A model generated the notes under the pieces. The model ran no database searches and had not been told where the DNA came from. It was given only the letters and a program-made list of their open reading frames with translations. From Marisa cornuarietis (Eukaryota > Mollusca > Gastropoda > Architaenioglossa > Ampullariidae): a DNA stretch of 64,000 nt. The DNA is taken from positions 124,001 to 188,000 of the forward strand of contig SMMW01000008.1 in NCBI GenBank assembly GCA_004794655.1, written 5' to 3'. Shown here piece after piece: positions 1 to 12,341 of the stretch (the first letter of the stretch is position 1; every line of letters begins with the position of its first letter). A program made the position numbers and the translations under genes.

Positions 1-917
1 CCGGTTCGAACTCTACCAAAGGCTGGAGACAAAGTCAGCACAGTCGTGGGAGTTCTTCGAGATAAAAAATCAGGTAAGTCTCTCTTCACCATGAACCCGG
101 ATGTAAATAGAATCGTACCAGAAAAGTTCGTGAACGCAGATGTAGTCTTCTTTTAATTATCACCATGTCTATGCGCAGACAGCTTTCTAGCAACGATGAT
201 TGAGTATGCATGTAGATAATATCGCCTCAATAATAAATATCTGAGCCTTAATTCAATGACAGATACATATGTAAGCCTCACTCCAATGACAAATATATAT
301 TTAAGCCTTGTTCCAATGAAGCACAAAAGTACGCACACATTTTTTTTACATTGATCTCCAGAAGGGCTTCAGCAGAATTCTTTTATTTGCGAGGGTACAT
401 GTTTGGTTCAGCTATCTTTCGAAAAATCATATATTTATTTCAAAGCGAACATGTATTTGCATATTTGTATGAGATGAGGATTTAATTAACTTCAGTGCAT
501 TTGCTCTTTCACTCAAGATTGTCACTTGTAACTTCAGTCTTCCCTCGGCATTGTTGTTCTCTCAAGAAGATGACATAAAAATAAACAATTCTGGGGCTCA
601 TTTTACTTTAAAAATATATAAATTCATTTCTGTTTGTGCGTCAGAAAAATAAAAGCACCGAATTCTGTCTGTATGTCAAGAGAACTGGTTGTCGCTAATA
701 TAAATAAAGTTTACTCCATTTTCAGTTTTTCCTTGCAGTGGCCAACTACGGCAACTCCACTGCTGAGCAGGCCAACTCCACCATCTTCAAGTGGCGCAAG
801 AAGCGGAAGAAGTTTCGCCCGTATCAGCAGCTCCCCACGTGGACAGCTCGTGACGTGGAGCATTTCGTCATCGGCGACCAGCACTACTTAGCGGTGGCTA
901 ACCACGCTCAAGGTGCC

Positions 918-951
<34 letters not shown>

Positions 952-3168
952 TGTTTCTGTAACAATACTGATTTTCTTACAGGTGTTAATAATTAATTAA
1001 TGACTTTCTTTTTGTTTCATTTTCTGTTTCTGTATATTTGCTTAATAAAAATAAACAGAGGACCTTTTCCAATGGTGCTGCTAGGACATTCATATTTCTA
1101 CATTTTAATGATAACAGAATGTGGTTCTAACACTGTCATTAGCACAGCTATTGGGTGGACCAGACTAATATAATAGGAAGTAACCTGTTTATTGGGTCTA
1201 GCTCGGAGGAAAACCTTTAAATCACTGGACTGAGTTTAGTACAAGGTTCCCCAGTTTTAGGCGAATGACTCCCCTCTCATCTCTAATACATGTCTACGAA
1301 TACCATCATGCACGGAAAGAGTTCAAACTCGTGAGGTCGCGATTGTCTGTATGTATGATAATTAGCATTTAGTCCTAGCGCTCGTACTGACCTAGGTCTT
1401 GACAATGTAAACTGTGTAAACCCTAATGTATTTGTGTTGTTGACCTTTCTCTGTGCATGGTGATGTCTGTAGGCACATCGAGAACGGAAGATGGGTATTC
1501 ACCCAGGTTTGAGGAAATATTATCTTACATTGAGCCAGTCAAGACAAAAATAGTCATTAAAAAAAAGTGTTGGCTGTAGAAGACTTTTAAGCACGATAGT
1601 CTCTGCCACTGTGTGGGCAGGTGACAAGAACCTGGTCGACTCGGTGATCTACCTGTGGGAGGAGCGAGAGGGAGTGTTCCGTGAGCAGCAGCGGATCATG
1701 ACAGTGGGGGCGTACGACTGGACACACTTCACAGTCAGCGGCTTTCACTTCCTGGCGGTGGCCAACGCCTTCACCGGACAAACGACACTGACCGACTCAG
1801 CCCTCTACTTCTTCCGTGACGACTCCTTCGTGCAGTTCCAGACGATGGAGGTGCAGTGTGTAGGCCCTTCGTGAAAAACAATCCACTCTTGTTGGTCATA
1901 AAATGTCTCATTCCACACTGAACTGAAGTGAAGTGAGCCCTGAACATCACATAACATTAAACCCAGCCATACTGACCATCCACCATGTCATGTCAAAACC
2001 ACAGTAAAACAGGTAGAAACTCAAAAATGATGTGAAAGAGTACAGACCTGCCTCCCTACTTTCCTGGCAGAACTGTCTGGCAACAGTAGTTTCGACTCTT
2101 GGTATATTTGACAATTTATTTTATTCATTTCCCACATGAGGGGTATGGAAAAAGTTTAACTATATACAATCAACAGCTCACCCACACAAGTCTTACACAC
2201 ACAAAGATGAAAGATACACAAAAGTAAATACAAGGAAATTCAAAACTGTGTTATATAAAATTGAAAAGCATAACAATGATACTAACAATGACTAAGATAT
2301 TAATAACTTTTATATCGCATTACCACGAGTTAACTAATGACATTATTTAGCGAAGCTATCACAAGTGACATTAATAAATTTGATAACTTTTTTCCGTACA
2401 TGGTTTTTAGTGGTGCAAGAAAGACTATTAAATGTAACTGCATATGGACGTTTAAAATAAAATTGAGGAATTTAATCTTTTTTTTTTTTTTTTTTTTTAC
2501 AAAACTTACCCACCAGAACATTAACTGATGTTGCAGACAAACGGCGCCACAGACTGGGAGTTTTTCACGATTGGTGATGAGGCTTTTCTGGCCGTGGCTA
2601 ACGCTTACAACTATGGTCCACAGAATTACCTCGACGTTGACAACTACGCCACCAACTCCACCATCTACCGCCTGAACCAGTCTAAACGAGTGTTTGAGAA
2701 ATACCAGTCTATACCTACTTACAGGTAAAACAAAGAAAGTATCAGTATTCTAGTAGTATACAAAAGTAGAACATTTTTTAAAGCAAGGTTCTTGTATATA
2801 TATAAATATATGTAGAAAGATAGTTTTACTCACAAGATCATAATAATAATAATAATTATTAATTATATTGGAGAAGGTCGGATTATTGCGTTTCCTCGTC
2901 TGTGTTTAGCGCCATTGACTGGGAGTACATGCGGCTGGGGGAGGATCACTACCTTATTGTCTCCAACGCGCAGAACGGCGGGGAGGGGCAGCAGTTGCTG
3001 AGCGGGGTGTACCGCTGGCAGGGGGTCGAGCGGTTTGTACCGGTCCATGCCATGGCCACGCTGCCCAACGCTGACCTGGACGTCTTCAGCGACGGTGACA
3101 ACGTGTTTGTGGTGTCGGCCAGCGCCAAGAGCGCCACCTCGCAGCTGCTGAAAGTCAAGTTCGTCTAG
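1..3168 (+). CDS. EAR/EPTP-repeat protein, 3' five exons (TSPEAR/LGI-type propeller)
   Basis: Exons read as 1-73, 739-912, 1621-1850, 2537-2724 and 2910-3168 (TAG stop). Each boundary has AG/GT; phases match across the last four exons (CAA-G|GT gives Gly; TAC-AG|C gives Ser). The peptides repeat the EAR signature: W-E-F-F/W-T-H-F, then H-Y/F-L-A-V-A-N, then S-T/A-x-I/L-Y-x-W/F, then F-x-x-Y/F-Q. Examples are DWTHFTVSGFHFLAVANAF and DWEFFTIGDEAFLAVANAY. Four to five repeats are present and the product ends LLKVKFV. EAR repeats form a beta-propeller in secreted or membrane proteins such as LGI, TSPEAR and VLGR1. The N-terminus lies outside the window, so the parent family cannot be chosen. Exon 1-73 ends in phase 0 while 739 needs one preceding base and the FLA part of the repeat is absent, so a small exon between 74 and 738 is probably missed. 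AATAAA at 3861 is a candidate polyA signal. Confidence 0.85.
918..950. repeat. (CAT)11 microsatellite
   Basis: Eleven perfect CAT units start five bases after the splice donor at 913. In one frame they read as poly-His, but this is intronic. Confidence 0.95.
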
Positions 3169-6100
3169 AGGCGACTCGCCACGTCCTGGGGCCTGGCACT
3201 GACATGAAGTGTTCTTCGTTGGTCACAATTAGTCATGCACACGCACACACACATTCTCTCTCTCTCACACACACACATATTTTCTCCCGCTCTCTGCTAC
3301 TGCACTTCTCGGATCTCAGTGTTGCGCCGTTACGATGAATGGATGCAAGAAAAACAGTTGGATATACCTCCCTTCCACAAACCAGACGACGGCACATGGT
3401 CGAAATCTCTGTTCCAGTGCAAAGTCTATCTGCTATGCAAAGCTTGATGATGGAGGTGTAATGGTGGGATTCGTAGTAAGACTCTGACAGGGCGGATACA
3501 TTAGTCTAGAATGCTTTGTCTCTTGAACGTGTTCCACACCAGATCAGATCACCCCTAGTGATGGTGCTGAGGAAATGACAGCTGAACAGCTTGAATGACT
3601 GTACCAGGCACCTTGGCCTCTTCTCAGGAATAGTTCGTGTAGGCAGCCATCTCTGTCTTCTCCTTACACTGACGATACCTCTAGTGGCTCGACATCTTTG
3701 ACATCTCCGATGGCGACACGCATCCAGCGGAGTGTCAGACAACTAGGAGCAGTAGCCTCAAAAACTACGAATAATGGAAGGCGGACGCACCGAGTTCCTA
3801 CCGTGTGTGCCAAGACACACCACAAACCACCTACCTCACTTGTTTTTACATTCCTTTGTAAATAAATTTCCATTATATTGTTTGCTACGCGTTGGTGCTC
3901 GTCCTCTGCGCCCAGGATAACCTTTGACCTCTTTTCGCGGGTGGCAATCCAAGAAAATCTGGTTCCTGCTCGTTACAATATTTACTTATTCAAGATGTAT
4001 ATCGCAATATTTGGTGATATAATCAGCATGATAATACGGTCACATGACTCGTTATCGCATTCAGATGACCGCCAACCCTCTGATCGCACTACAGTATTGC
4101 ACTTAGGCGTGTACAGCTGTTTGTTCATCGTCTGCTTTAAGATGACTGTACATACAGCGTATTTATCTGAGTATTTATCTGAAACGTTATTTGTTGATGC
4201 TGCAGTGCATCATGGAACTAGTTGATGCGAGGTAGACAAGCAGAGACAAATGGTTCTTGTTGATGGTGCTCAGTGCATAAGCGGGAACAGTTTACGTAGG
4301 AGACATGTAGTGGGGGAGGAAGAAATAACAACAACAGCTTGACAAGGAACTAGTTTATTCAAACCCCAATGGGGACATTATAAGTCTATAAGCTAAGAAG
4401 TATAGCTCACAAATAAACTTCTGCAACTGAAATCTTTAAAGGTCTAGCATCTTTGTTTCGAGTGCAAAATTTGTTTTTATTTTCTATGTTGATCTAAGTG
4501 CAATGTACCGTTTACACAAATGTAAGTTAAATATTCCACTCCCCCCCCCCCATTCTCGAGATAAATGTCTATAAATATCTCCAGGCAGAAAGAGGTCAAA
4601 CCTGTGACGTCATGGTTGTCCAGGGTTATACCTATTTATTTAACACAATGTTGCGGCCCTATGCTCCTCGAGGAGTAACAAGGAATAAACTACTATTTAA
4701 CACGAAGTCCAAGCTCCTCCATTGGCCGAAGCCTTGAAATCTTCATTTCTTGATATGTGCTGATTGTGCACGGCCTGTGCATGTAGAACGGAAGAGGGTA
4801 TAAATGTTGTCTAAATTCTACCCAGTCATTAGAAAAAAAAGTTTTGCACTGTAACATACCTTTTGTTTTCCGCCACCTTCGCCGATAACAGTAATGCACA
4901 CTGAACAGTGTACAAATCAGCAACAGCCGAGGAATGTACTTCTCACCGGTTTTGTTTGTAAAGCATATTGTTACCCGAGTCACGAAGCCACATAAACGTG
5001 TTGATGAAGTTACAAGCATGTTACCGTCCTGCTCGCAAGTGTTGCTAGTATGTGAGGCAGGGACTCGGGGACTCGGGATGTGTGTCGTGAAGTGAAAATG
5101 TCATTAGCTGGAACAAATGGAACCAGCACCAAGCCTTCTTCTGGCGGTTGAAAAAAAAAATCAAGAATGGAAACAATAAACAGAAGCTATGAGATGATTT
5201 CTGAGCAGAACACAAAGTCGGCAGGTTTACCTTCACTTTAACCCCCCCTCCCTAAAAAAAAAGAAAGAAGAAAATTGGACACGACACTGGAATCCTTCTA
5301 TTCAAGTTTGAAAGGCCTCCTTAATGACAAATATCGTCGACAACTTGAAACGACCATTTATTTTTAACTCTCCCACCGTTGAGACTATTTTCCATGGATA
5401 TGCACAAAGATGGATGTACAACAGCGTCTACGATGGCGACTCTCTGAGTCTGTCCTGTGACTACCTGCTTGTCAAATGTGTGTGTGTGTAACATTTGACA
5501 GGCAGTTGTAGGTCACTGGACAGACTGAATACACATACCCACACAGACGATAACATTTGACAGGCAGTCGCTTGTCACACACACACACACACACACATAG
5601 ACAGAGCAGGTGTACTGTAGCATGGTGTCCACGTGGCTTCCCCGTAACACGCCAGAGGCCACAACAATCTTTAGTATCGCTACCTTTCTCTGTTATTTAC
5701 ACAAGACTGGCTGACCATTTTCTGAAAAAAAAATGATCATAGGTCAGCAATTATGCAAAGGTATTATTATTATTATTCATTGACTCGACGTATCTTTAAC
5801 TTGCTGGTGTATTGTTTGATATTCTCATAAACTACATGATCATGTTTTGTCACAGTCTTCATTACTCCAGTCTGTGAAGGTTTGTGTGAGTGCACGTTTG
5901 TGTGAGTAACTGGCTCATACACGAGTTTGTGATCTGTATGTCTCTCTCTCTCTCTTTCTCACACACACAGCAGCTGAGGTACACCTTCACAACAAAAACG
6001 ACTTGAGACTTTTCAGTGTATTTTACTGCACCATACAAAGCAGACAACAACAAAAACATACTCTTAGCAACATTCTCCATGCTTATAACTCCCTGAAACA

Positions 6101-6850
6101 TCTACAAATATTTAAAAAATATAAAATGCACACCAGAATCAAATTTACAAACAGCCAAGATTTAAACATCCAAATGCTCTTCCAATCCTCCACAACTTCA
6201 AAAAACATAACACACAACAGGTAGTAAGTCATGATGGAGGAGGCTTGTTGTGGGGGAAAAAACTCAGTTTCACACGAGTACGAAATGGAGAAATTTCTCA
6301 GAATATTATCTAATCATTAACAAAAAGTCTAGTGTTAACAACACTAAGCAGGCTACTTTTTATAAAAAGGCTAAGATACATTTCTTATTTCCAGAAAACT
6401 CTGCCAAAAACACCTTATTGTCCTGATCGCACCCTAACTTACTACAGTGGAGTAGGGTCAAGGTGGCTTACGGTTACTGTGTCTTGACACCTTCTAAAGT
6501 GCACTTTGTCATACTCAAAGCCTAAGCTCCAACCACATGCACCAAGCTCCGTGTGATCACAGTATATAAATACTCCCGTTTTCAAGCAGCCGGTGTTATC
6601 AAGGATACATTGTAATAATTACCTTTTTGGAAATGGTCCTCATAACTATACTTCATAATAAATCTAGAATCTTAAAAAATCACTCCCCCCCCAAAAAAAA
6701 GCAAAAATGCTTGGGTCAAAAAAAAAGGCATTTATTCTGGGTGTTTTCTTAGGCTACTTATAGAGTCATTAATGGGTCGGGTGGAAGTATTTTTGAAAAA
6801 GAATTTTTGAGACAACAACCTATCGCCTGCTTTAAACTGACTGCAAACTA
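3169..6850. other. 3' UTR and intergenic DNA without recognised gene
   Basis: Contains the probable 3' UTR of the EAR gene (AATAAA at 3861) and then AT-rich DNA. CA/CT microsatellites occur near 3240-3290, 5575 and 5940-5970. At 4347-4380 a stretch (TTTATTCAAACCCCAATGGG) resembles the reverse complement of LINE 3' tails seen elsewhere in the window. No protein-coding reading frame here looks conserved. Confidence 0.5.
5452..5570. repeat. Imperfect inverted repeat with a third direct arm
   Basis: Arm 5452-5479 (ends TTGTCAAATGT) pairs with 5491-5521 (starts ACATTTGACA) around a GT-repeat loop. A third copy, AACATTTGACAGGCAGTCG, lies at 5552-5570. Confidence 0.7.
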
Positions 6851-6896
6851 GTTGTTGCTCTCTTTAAAAGGGCACTTTGAAATGTATTATTGTAAT

Positions 6897-7675
6897 CATG
6901 AGTGCGATTATCTTAACTGCAAGGCATTATCTCTGCACACCAAGATTTGCATCTTCAACACAAATGTAAAGTCAGTCCTATGGTGTGGATCCAAGACATG
7001 GCGTGTGACAAACACCATCACCAAGAGGATTCAGACATTCGTCAACAGATGTCTGCACCATATCCTCAACAACAGATGGCCTGAGTTCAATACCGACTGT
7101 TGGACAAAACCAACCAAAAAGCCTGCCAGCCAATTACAGGGATTCTCAAGGCAAAATAAAACTGCTTAGAATCTCATAAAGAGTATGATCAATTTGGATC
7201 GCATCCATTTTCATGTCTATTCATATGCAAAAAGTTGAAGGTTATGTAGGGTGTTGTGTTAATAAGAGAAATTACATGGGGACTCTTTCGTTTGTTTCAA
7301 CAAAATCTTGATCCCTGTCCAAGTTGTTGAAGCACTGTATAACAGCTCAACGAGTACAGTACTGCTGAAGAACCAAATAGGAGCTAACTTTCGCACCACA
7401 GTAGGGATACGTCAAGGATGTCCCCTATCACCTGTGCTGTTCAATATATTCTTGGAGAACATCATGCTCGAAGCTCTTTATGACCATCATACTTATATTT
7501 CAATTGGAGGAAGACCAATCTGCAACCTACACTTCGCAGATGACATAGATCTGTTAGCAGGTACTAATAAGGAACTGCAAGACCTCACCAACAGACTGAC
7601 AGACAGCTCAAATGCATATAGAATGGAGACCAGCACTGAAAAGAGCAAAGTTATGATCAATGGCAACGGCAAAAA
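6897..7675 (+). pseudogene. Non-LTR retrotransposon RT fragments (rearranged)
   Basis: Two pieces of LINE reverse transcriptase are in inverted order. 6940-7130 resembles the region after the RT catalytic core (WCGSKTWRVTNTITKRIQTF). 7290-7670 is RT core: VGIRQGCPLSPVLFNIFLEN, then the catalytic LHFADDIDLLAG box and a downstream K-S-K-V-M-I. Because the C-terminal piece precedes the core, these are two insertions or a rearranged copy. There is no endonuclease and no full ORF, so it is dead. Confidence 0.75.
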
Positions 7676-7689
7676 TAATCGTGGACTTC

Positions 7690-8079
7690 ACAGCCACACT
7701 CCTTCAGGCTGCCTTTGGGCAATCTTTCACAGCCTGTTCACCAGCATGGCTGATTACTGCTGTTAAGCATGCAAATATTGCCTGTTTCACCAGCCAGACT
7801 TTTTACAGCATTCAAACATCCTACCTCCTCCCTGCTGTCCGCAATGTATGGCACAGATCTCAGGAGAGACTGATAGCAGCCAGGAGAGGAAGAAGCATAA
7901 AGATGGTGGGGGATGGGAGGTGCAATTCACCTGGTCATTGTGCTAAGTATGGAAGTTATACTCTGATGGGTGCAGAGACATCAAAAGTGATACACATTGA
8001 GCTGATACGGGTTTGTGATTTTTTCATGCAGTTGCTTACTTTATGTATTTGTGTAGTCAATAACATAATTTCAAAGTAA
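7690..8079 (+). pseudogene. DDE-like transposase fragment of an unclassified DNA transposon
   Basis: One open frame contains FYSIQTSYLLPAVRNVWHRS and later GDGRCNSPGHCAKYGSYTLM. These resemble an invertebrate transposase-like family in which a first catalytic Asp sits in a DGRCDSPGHxAKYGxYT box; I recognise the pattern but not a named superfamily with certainty. It joins directly onto the LINE RT fragment at about 7680 and no terminal repeats were found. Confidence 0.45.
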
Positions 8080-8713
8080 TTCGTGCATGGTGTCTGTTAT
8101 ATAAATGTTCAGCCTTTGACAAATACACACATGCATCTCAGTGTCCTGACACTTGACAGCGCTTTACTGGAATCCATGACTGTGCAAGAATTATTATGTC
8201 AAAAGTTCAATTTAAGCATTCTTTTGCACATATATTTATGGTAGAAATCTGAATAGTCTGTCATCTCAATGGATGCCAGTTTTGGACTTGTACATAAAAT
8301 ACACTCTGGGTCTGGACCAGGACTTCAATATGCAAGGTTCAGAGTGTTTAGTCCGGATGACAGAGTCAGGGGGACTCCATTAAAAATCACTCCCAAACAA
8401 CATCAAAATCCGTCACCTAATCATCAGCAAGTACAGTATTTTAGTTCCATTTAATTTTGGTTGCTAAAATAGTATAGTTCACATAACTGCTTTTGCAACT
8501 AATCCAACAGAAAATATAAGATGGAACTTTTTAAAAATCATTATTACATATTTTCTTAATATGGTAGAGGTTTCAATTGGTAGCCTTAATTACCAGATCT
8601 AATAATCCAAATAATAGGGTTGTTTCCACGGGCCCCGACCTTCACCTTGGCTTCCGGAAGTGAGGGCAAAACCGAGTGTTTGCTATATAGGCTACGTTGG
8701 AAAATAGCGCAAA

Positions 8714-10470
8714 ATGGTGAACAAACACTGCTGTTACGGAACCTGTAAGAGCGATTCCAGGCATAAGGATCGAGAGCACATGCAAGGGGTAGAGTTTATA
8801 CAGTTTCTCCAACCAAAAGTTGATTATTTCAAGTGTAAAATATGGTTTAAAAGCATGTGGCCGAACGAGCACCGGAGATGGTGCATCCACTGTTGAAATG
8901 GTCAGTAGATTTACATTTATTTGTACCAATTTCGTTGGTGGAAAAGGACCAACAGAAGAATATCCAGACCCTATACCAGCTTTAGCATTGAAGGTGGAGT
9001 TAAAATCATTTGAACGCAAAAAGCGCAGAAAAGCTCCCATGAATTGCAAAGATTCAAGCGAGTTTAAGTTGATAAAGAGAAGGAAGAGGAGCTCCATTCC
9101 TTCATTAACTGAACAAAGTGGTAAGTGAAAAGTCTTTTATAATGTTTTATCATTATCGATTTATTATAATTTTGTTTTTGTGACATAAGAAAAATTCTTT
9201 ATTTAACCCACATAGATTTCAGACAGATTAATACTATTCACTGTATCAGTAAGTAACTTCATTTCAAAACCATGTCCAATCACAAGAAAGTGAAATACTA
9301 AATAAAATACTATTTAACAAAATATGATTCGCATGGTAGACGATATAGATATTTTATCAGATGCTTAGCAAATTTTTGTCAATAAGCTTTGGCTTTGTTA
9401 AATATTTTTAACTACTCTTTTGGCATTATTTGCTGAGAGTGCTGTGATTTTTTTTAAATTGAAGCAAAGTAGACATCAGTGCTAATTTCAGCAATAAATC
9501 ATGAATGTGCTAGTTACTTTTTCTTTGCAGCACAAGAAAACTATGATATAGTTGTGCAAGATGCTGTAACACCAACGAAAGCAAAGCCCTGTGTCACTCG
9601 ACAGCTGTACTCAACACGCCAAAACTTCTGCGACAACCTCTAACAAAGGAGCCAGAACTGAAAAAAATAACTTTGAAAGCAGCTGCTACTCAGACTGACC
9701 TAACAGGTTATGCAAATGATGTGCAGTATTGTACAAGTCCTGCTTTTTTAAAAATACCGCAATGCCAGCTCAAAGTTTTGAGGTGTTTCCACCTGACTTG
9801 TTTTCTCTCTAGTCCTGCTTTATTATGATCTGCGAGATCCGTTTTTTTATTACCTTTTCTGAAGAAGTGCTGATTAATTAATTAGTTAAGAGTATATTTT
9901 ATTATTGTACATATATAGAGTTTGAGACTTTGCTGTACAGTAAGAAGTATCTGCCACAAAAATAGAACATCATTATGTATATAGTACATGACAACTAAAG
10001 GTGGTGAATGCTATTGTTAATCATAATTTTGTTAAATATAAGGACTGACTAATTGGTGTCACTTTTGTGTTAGTATCTTACAGGTATAAAGCTGCATGTT
10101 GCTTTCAATGAACTGTCTGATCAAGATTCGAGTCAGAAAACTGCAGCACTGAAAAGGAAGCTGTTTACAGAAAATGACCAGAGCTGCATGTTCTACTTAG
10201 GTCAGAATGTCATCCTCTCTAAATTTTGACCAGTCTTCTGTGGTGCAGTGAACCTAAAAACATGGTCAAGTTTGAAAGGATTTGCACAGTATTTGTTTTG
10301 AAAACCAAATGGCTAGAGTATACATCTTTTGATTGGTACCACTGGTTTAGGTTAGTCTGTTTTCCTTTACAGGCCTACATCTTACAGGATTCTTTACGAT
10401 CTTGAATTTTATTCGCAACATAGCAGAGAAGATGACATGCTGGAGGGGAGAATGCACTCGTCATGATGGG
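8714..10470 (+). pseudogene. THAP-domain transposase gene, 5' exons
   Basis: Exon 1 (8714-about 9119) encodes a THAP zinc-finger domain: MVNKHCCYGTCKSDSRHKD at the start, K-C-K then a +1 frameshift near 8840, KACGR, and FVGGKGPTEEYPDPIPA. The donor GTAAGTG follows at 9120. Exon 2 (about 9532-9705) reads frameshifted into LNTPKLLRQPLTKEPELKK. Exon 3 (about 10088-10199) reads FNELSDQDSSQKTAALKRKL; exon 4 (10372-10470) reads LTGFFTILNFIRNIAEKMTC then WRG and ends at GTAAGAAA. This order (THAP, linker, FxTGL...WRG) is that of THAP/HTH_Tnp_4/DDE_Tnp_4 transposases of the ISL2EU/Harbinger type. The DDE half is missing. It could descend from a domesticated gene, but the frameshifts argue for a relic. 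Confidence 0.65.
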
Positions 10471-10639
10471 GTAAGAAATAAATAAAATCTCTGGGACAAA
10501 TAAAGTATTATCTATCTTATCTTAAATTGTAAAATGCATAGTGTCCCTGTGGGAACAGTTTTTAAAATCATAAGTGTTTTAGCAGTCCATGTATAATGGT
10601 ATTGTGAGAAAGCATAATGAACTGTACTGTTATTATGGG

Positions 10640-10740
10640 ACAGTACTGTATGAACGTATGATCCGACTTACATTGAAATTCGGTTTACGCCGCCGCGTAA
10701 GAACGGATCAACGTCGTAAGTCGAGGGCTACCTAGAGTTT
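10640..10740. repeat. One end of a Tigger-like MITE
   Basis: Ends with CGTCGTAAGTCGAGGGCTAC, the reverse complement of a GTAGCCCTCGACTTACGACG-type terminal repeat typical of pogo/Tigger MITEs. No matching second end was found nearby. Confidence 0.45.
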
Positions 10741-10899
10741 GCATCTGAAATTGGTTTAATTTATTTTTACAGTTTCAAACACCTTCTCCATTTATCTCAA
10801 TTCAACGTTTCTTATTGACATAGGTCAAGTACAAGTATGCAAACAAAATCAGTGGCTGTAGGCACTGTCACGCACCTCGATATATAGCAAAGTTAGTGA

Positions 10900-11271
10900 T
10901 GTACTGGCCAGTGAGGGTGGAGAAACTTTGCCGTCCCGACAAGGCGCGGCACTTGAGTGTTCACACTGCCTGCAGTCACCCTGTATAACAACAAGAGGCC
11001 GTGACCTTGAGTTCATCGGGAATGGACAGGCAGCTTGTCCCCAAACTCCAGGTATATGAAATAGCATATACACGTGATATTGGAAAATGCTAGACTTTGT
11101 TGGACTTTGGAGAATCAGGAGATATCTGGAGAGAAAAACCGCTTTTGGAGATGGTGAATGGGTTCTGTATCACAGGCGTGAACTGATGCCCACTTGCATT
11201 GTACAGAAAGTACGAAGACTGTACCCAAACCCAGATGCACTACCATATGTCGGTCACCAGTGGAAATGAAA
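10900..11271 (+). pseudogene. Cys-rich element-associated protein fragment (P2X7-tail-like)
   Basis: The frame reads ALECSHCLQSPCITT, then after a break YLERKTAFGDGEW, LYHRRELMPTCIVQKVRRLY and PNPDALPYVGHQW. This matches a family of invertebrate element-associated proteins with an H-R-R-E-(I/L)-M-P-x-C-V-V-x-x-V-R...Y-P-N-P...P-Y-M-G-H-R-W ending. That ending resembles the Cys-rich intracellular domain of P2X7 receptors. No ion-channel part is present. It lies 500 bp upstream of a Mutator-like fragment on the same strand, so the two may belong to one element. Confidence 0.45.
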
Positions 11272-11765
11272 AAAATAAAAGAAAAACGAGAGGAATAAAA
11301 ACAAAGTTTACAAAATTCAATTGCCTTTTTATTTGTCATTTGGGTTCTTCATCCTTGTCTCCTTTCTCGTTCTCTTTCTCTTTTCACAAGGGAGAACACA
11401 CAAACAAAACCATGGGTTCTAAACTGATCCCAATGTCTAACCCTTTTGATCGTACAGGCCTTATCCTCGTCCAGTTCTGTTTTGTCGACTCTGGAAGAAG
11501 CAAGCATCGATGGCCTCCATCCGGCAATAATTGTCGGGTTAGATAATTGAAAAAGGACCGTGAGGCTGCTTTTGTAGATGGGCACTGTGTTACATTTATC
11601 TGTGCATTTTTCTTTTTCAGAGTTAAAGGCAATGCCAGATCAAGCTGCAGACAACAAAAAAAAATTCAAGTGTCTCCCACCACACGACACAAAGATAAGA
11701 AAGAAAAATATTCTTTTCATCCTGCCAACAACTAGGCTTACAGATTATTTACATTTTATTAATGT

Positions 11766-12274
11766 GTGAGAGAGGTTGAAGTTTTTTTAGGCAAACATGC
11801 AGAGCCATCCGAAAGGGTGGGAAAGGGTGGTTCTCCTGAAGAAATGAAGAAGGCAGTGATGGCTTCATTCTACCACTGCTATTCCACTGACGACAAGCCC
11901 TGCCATGAGCTGTGCCATACAGGTGCAGATTCCTGGTGTTTCTTCCAGGTAGCTGTTGCTCAGCATCAAGTGCCGGGGCCCCACAAGAACCTGATCCACA
12001 CCCCCCCCTCGACTATGACAAACTACACAGTCATCTGCTGCCTGTCTATAAGAGGCTGACAGACATCCAGCTATTGAGGAGTTGTGTTGCTGGCAAGACC
12101 CAGAATTCTAATGAGAGTCTGCATGGTCTGATATGGGCTCACTGTTCGAAAGATAAATTTGCCTCACGCCGGCACATCTGTGATGTATATTATAGCTTTA
12201 AAATCATTTCCAAAAATTTCAAGATGGCCACTGCTTATGCAAGTTTCCATGGAAAAGACAGCAAGTTACCTTAA
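11766..12274 (+). pseudogene. Mutator-like transposase-domain fragment
   Basis: Reads KKAVMASFYHCYSTDDKPCH, then TGADSWCFF, then after a frameshift YDKLHSHLLPVYKRLTD, GKTQNSNESLHGLIW and SKDKFASRRHICD. The order STDDKPxHxxCPTGxDSWCFF...HTPLxYD...PIYxRL...GxTQNxNESLHGxxWxxCxK is that of the invertebrate Mutator-like transposase domain family (an element-encoded protein). The frame breaks inside a run of eight C at about 12000-12008, a plausible slippage indel. Upstream parts of the protein were not found. Confidence 0.7.
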
Positions 12275-12341
12275 ATAGAAAGCATTTTTACATTTAGGGT
12301 ACATAGTATAATCAATTACTATCTATACTATCTCGGACTGA

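Noticed and set aside
738..962. Protein ending in poly-His
   Set aside because: The exon ends at 912 at a donor that keeps phase with 1621; the His run is intronic CAT repeat.
8269..8454. 61-aa ORF (DASFGLVHKIHSGSG start) resembling part of a KDZ-type transposase
   Set aside because: Similarity is limited to the first few residues and the rest does not fit.
11087..11269. P2X7-like receptor C-terminus
   Set aside because: The RRELMPTCIV...YPNP...GH pattern resembles the P2X7 intracellular domain, but it also fits a known style of element-associated protein and there is no channel domain. Kept only as a Cys-rich element fragment.
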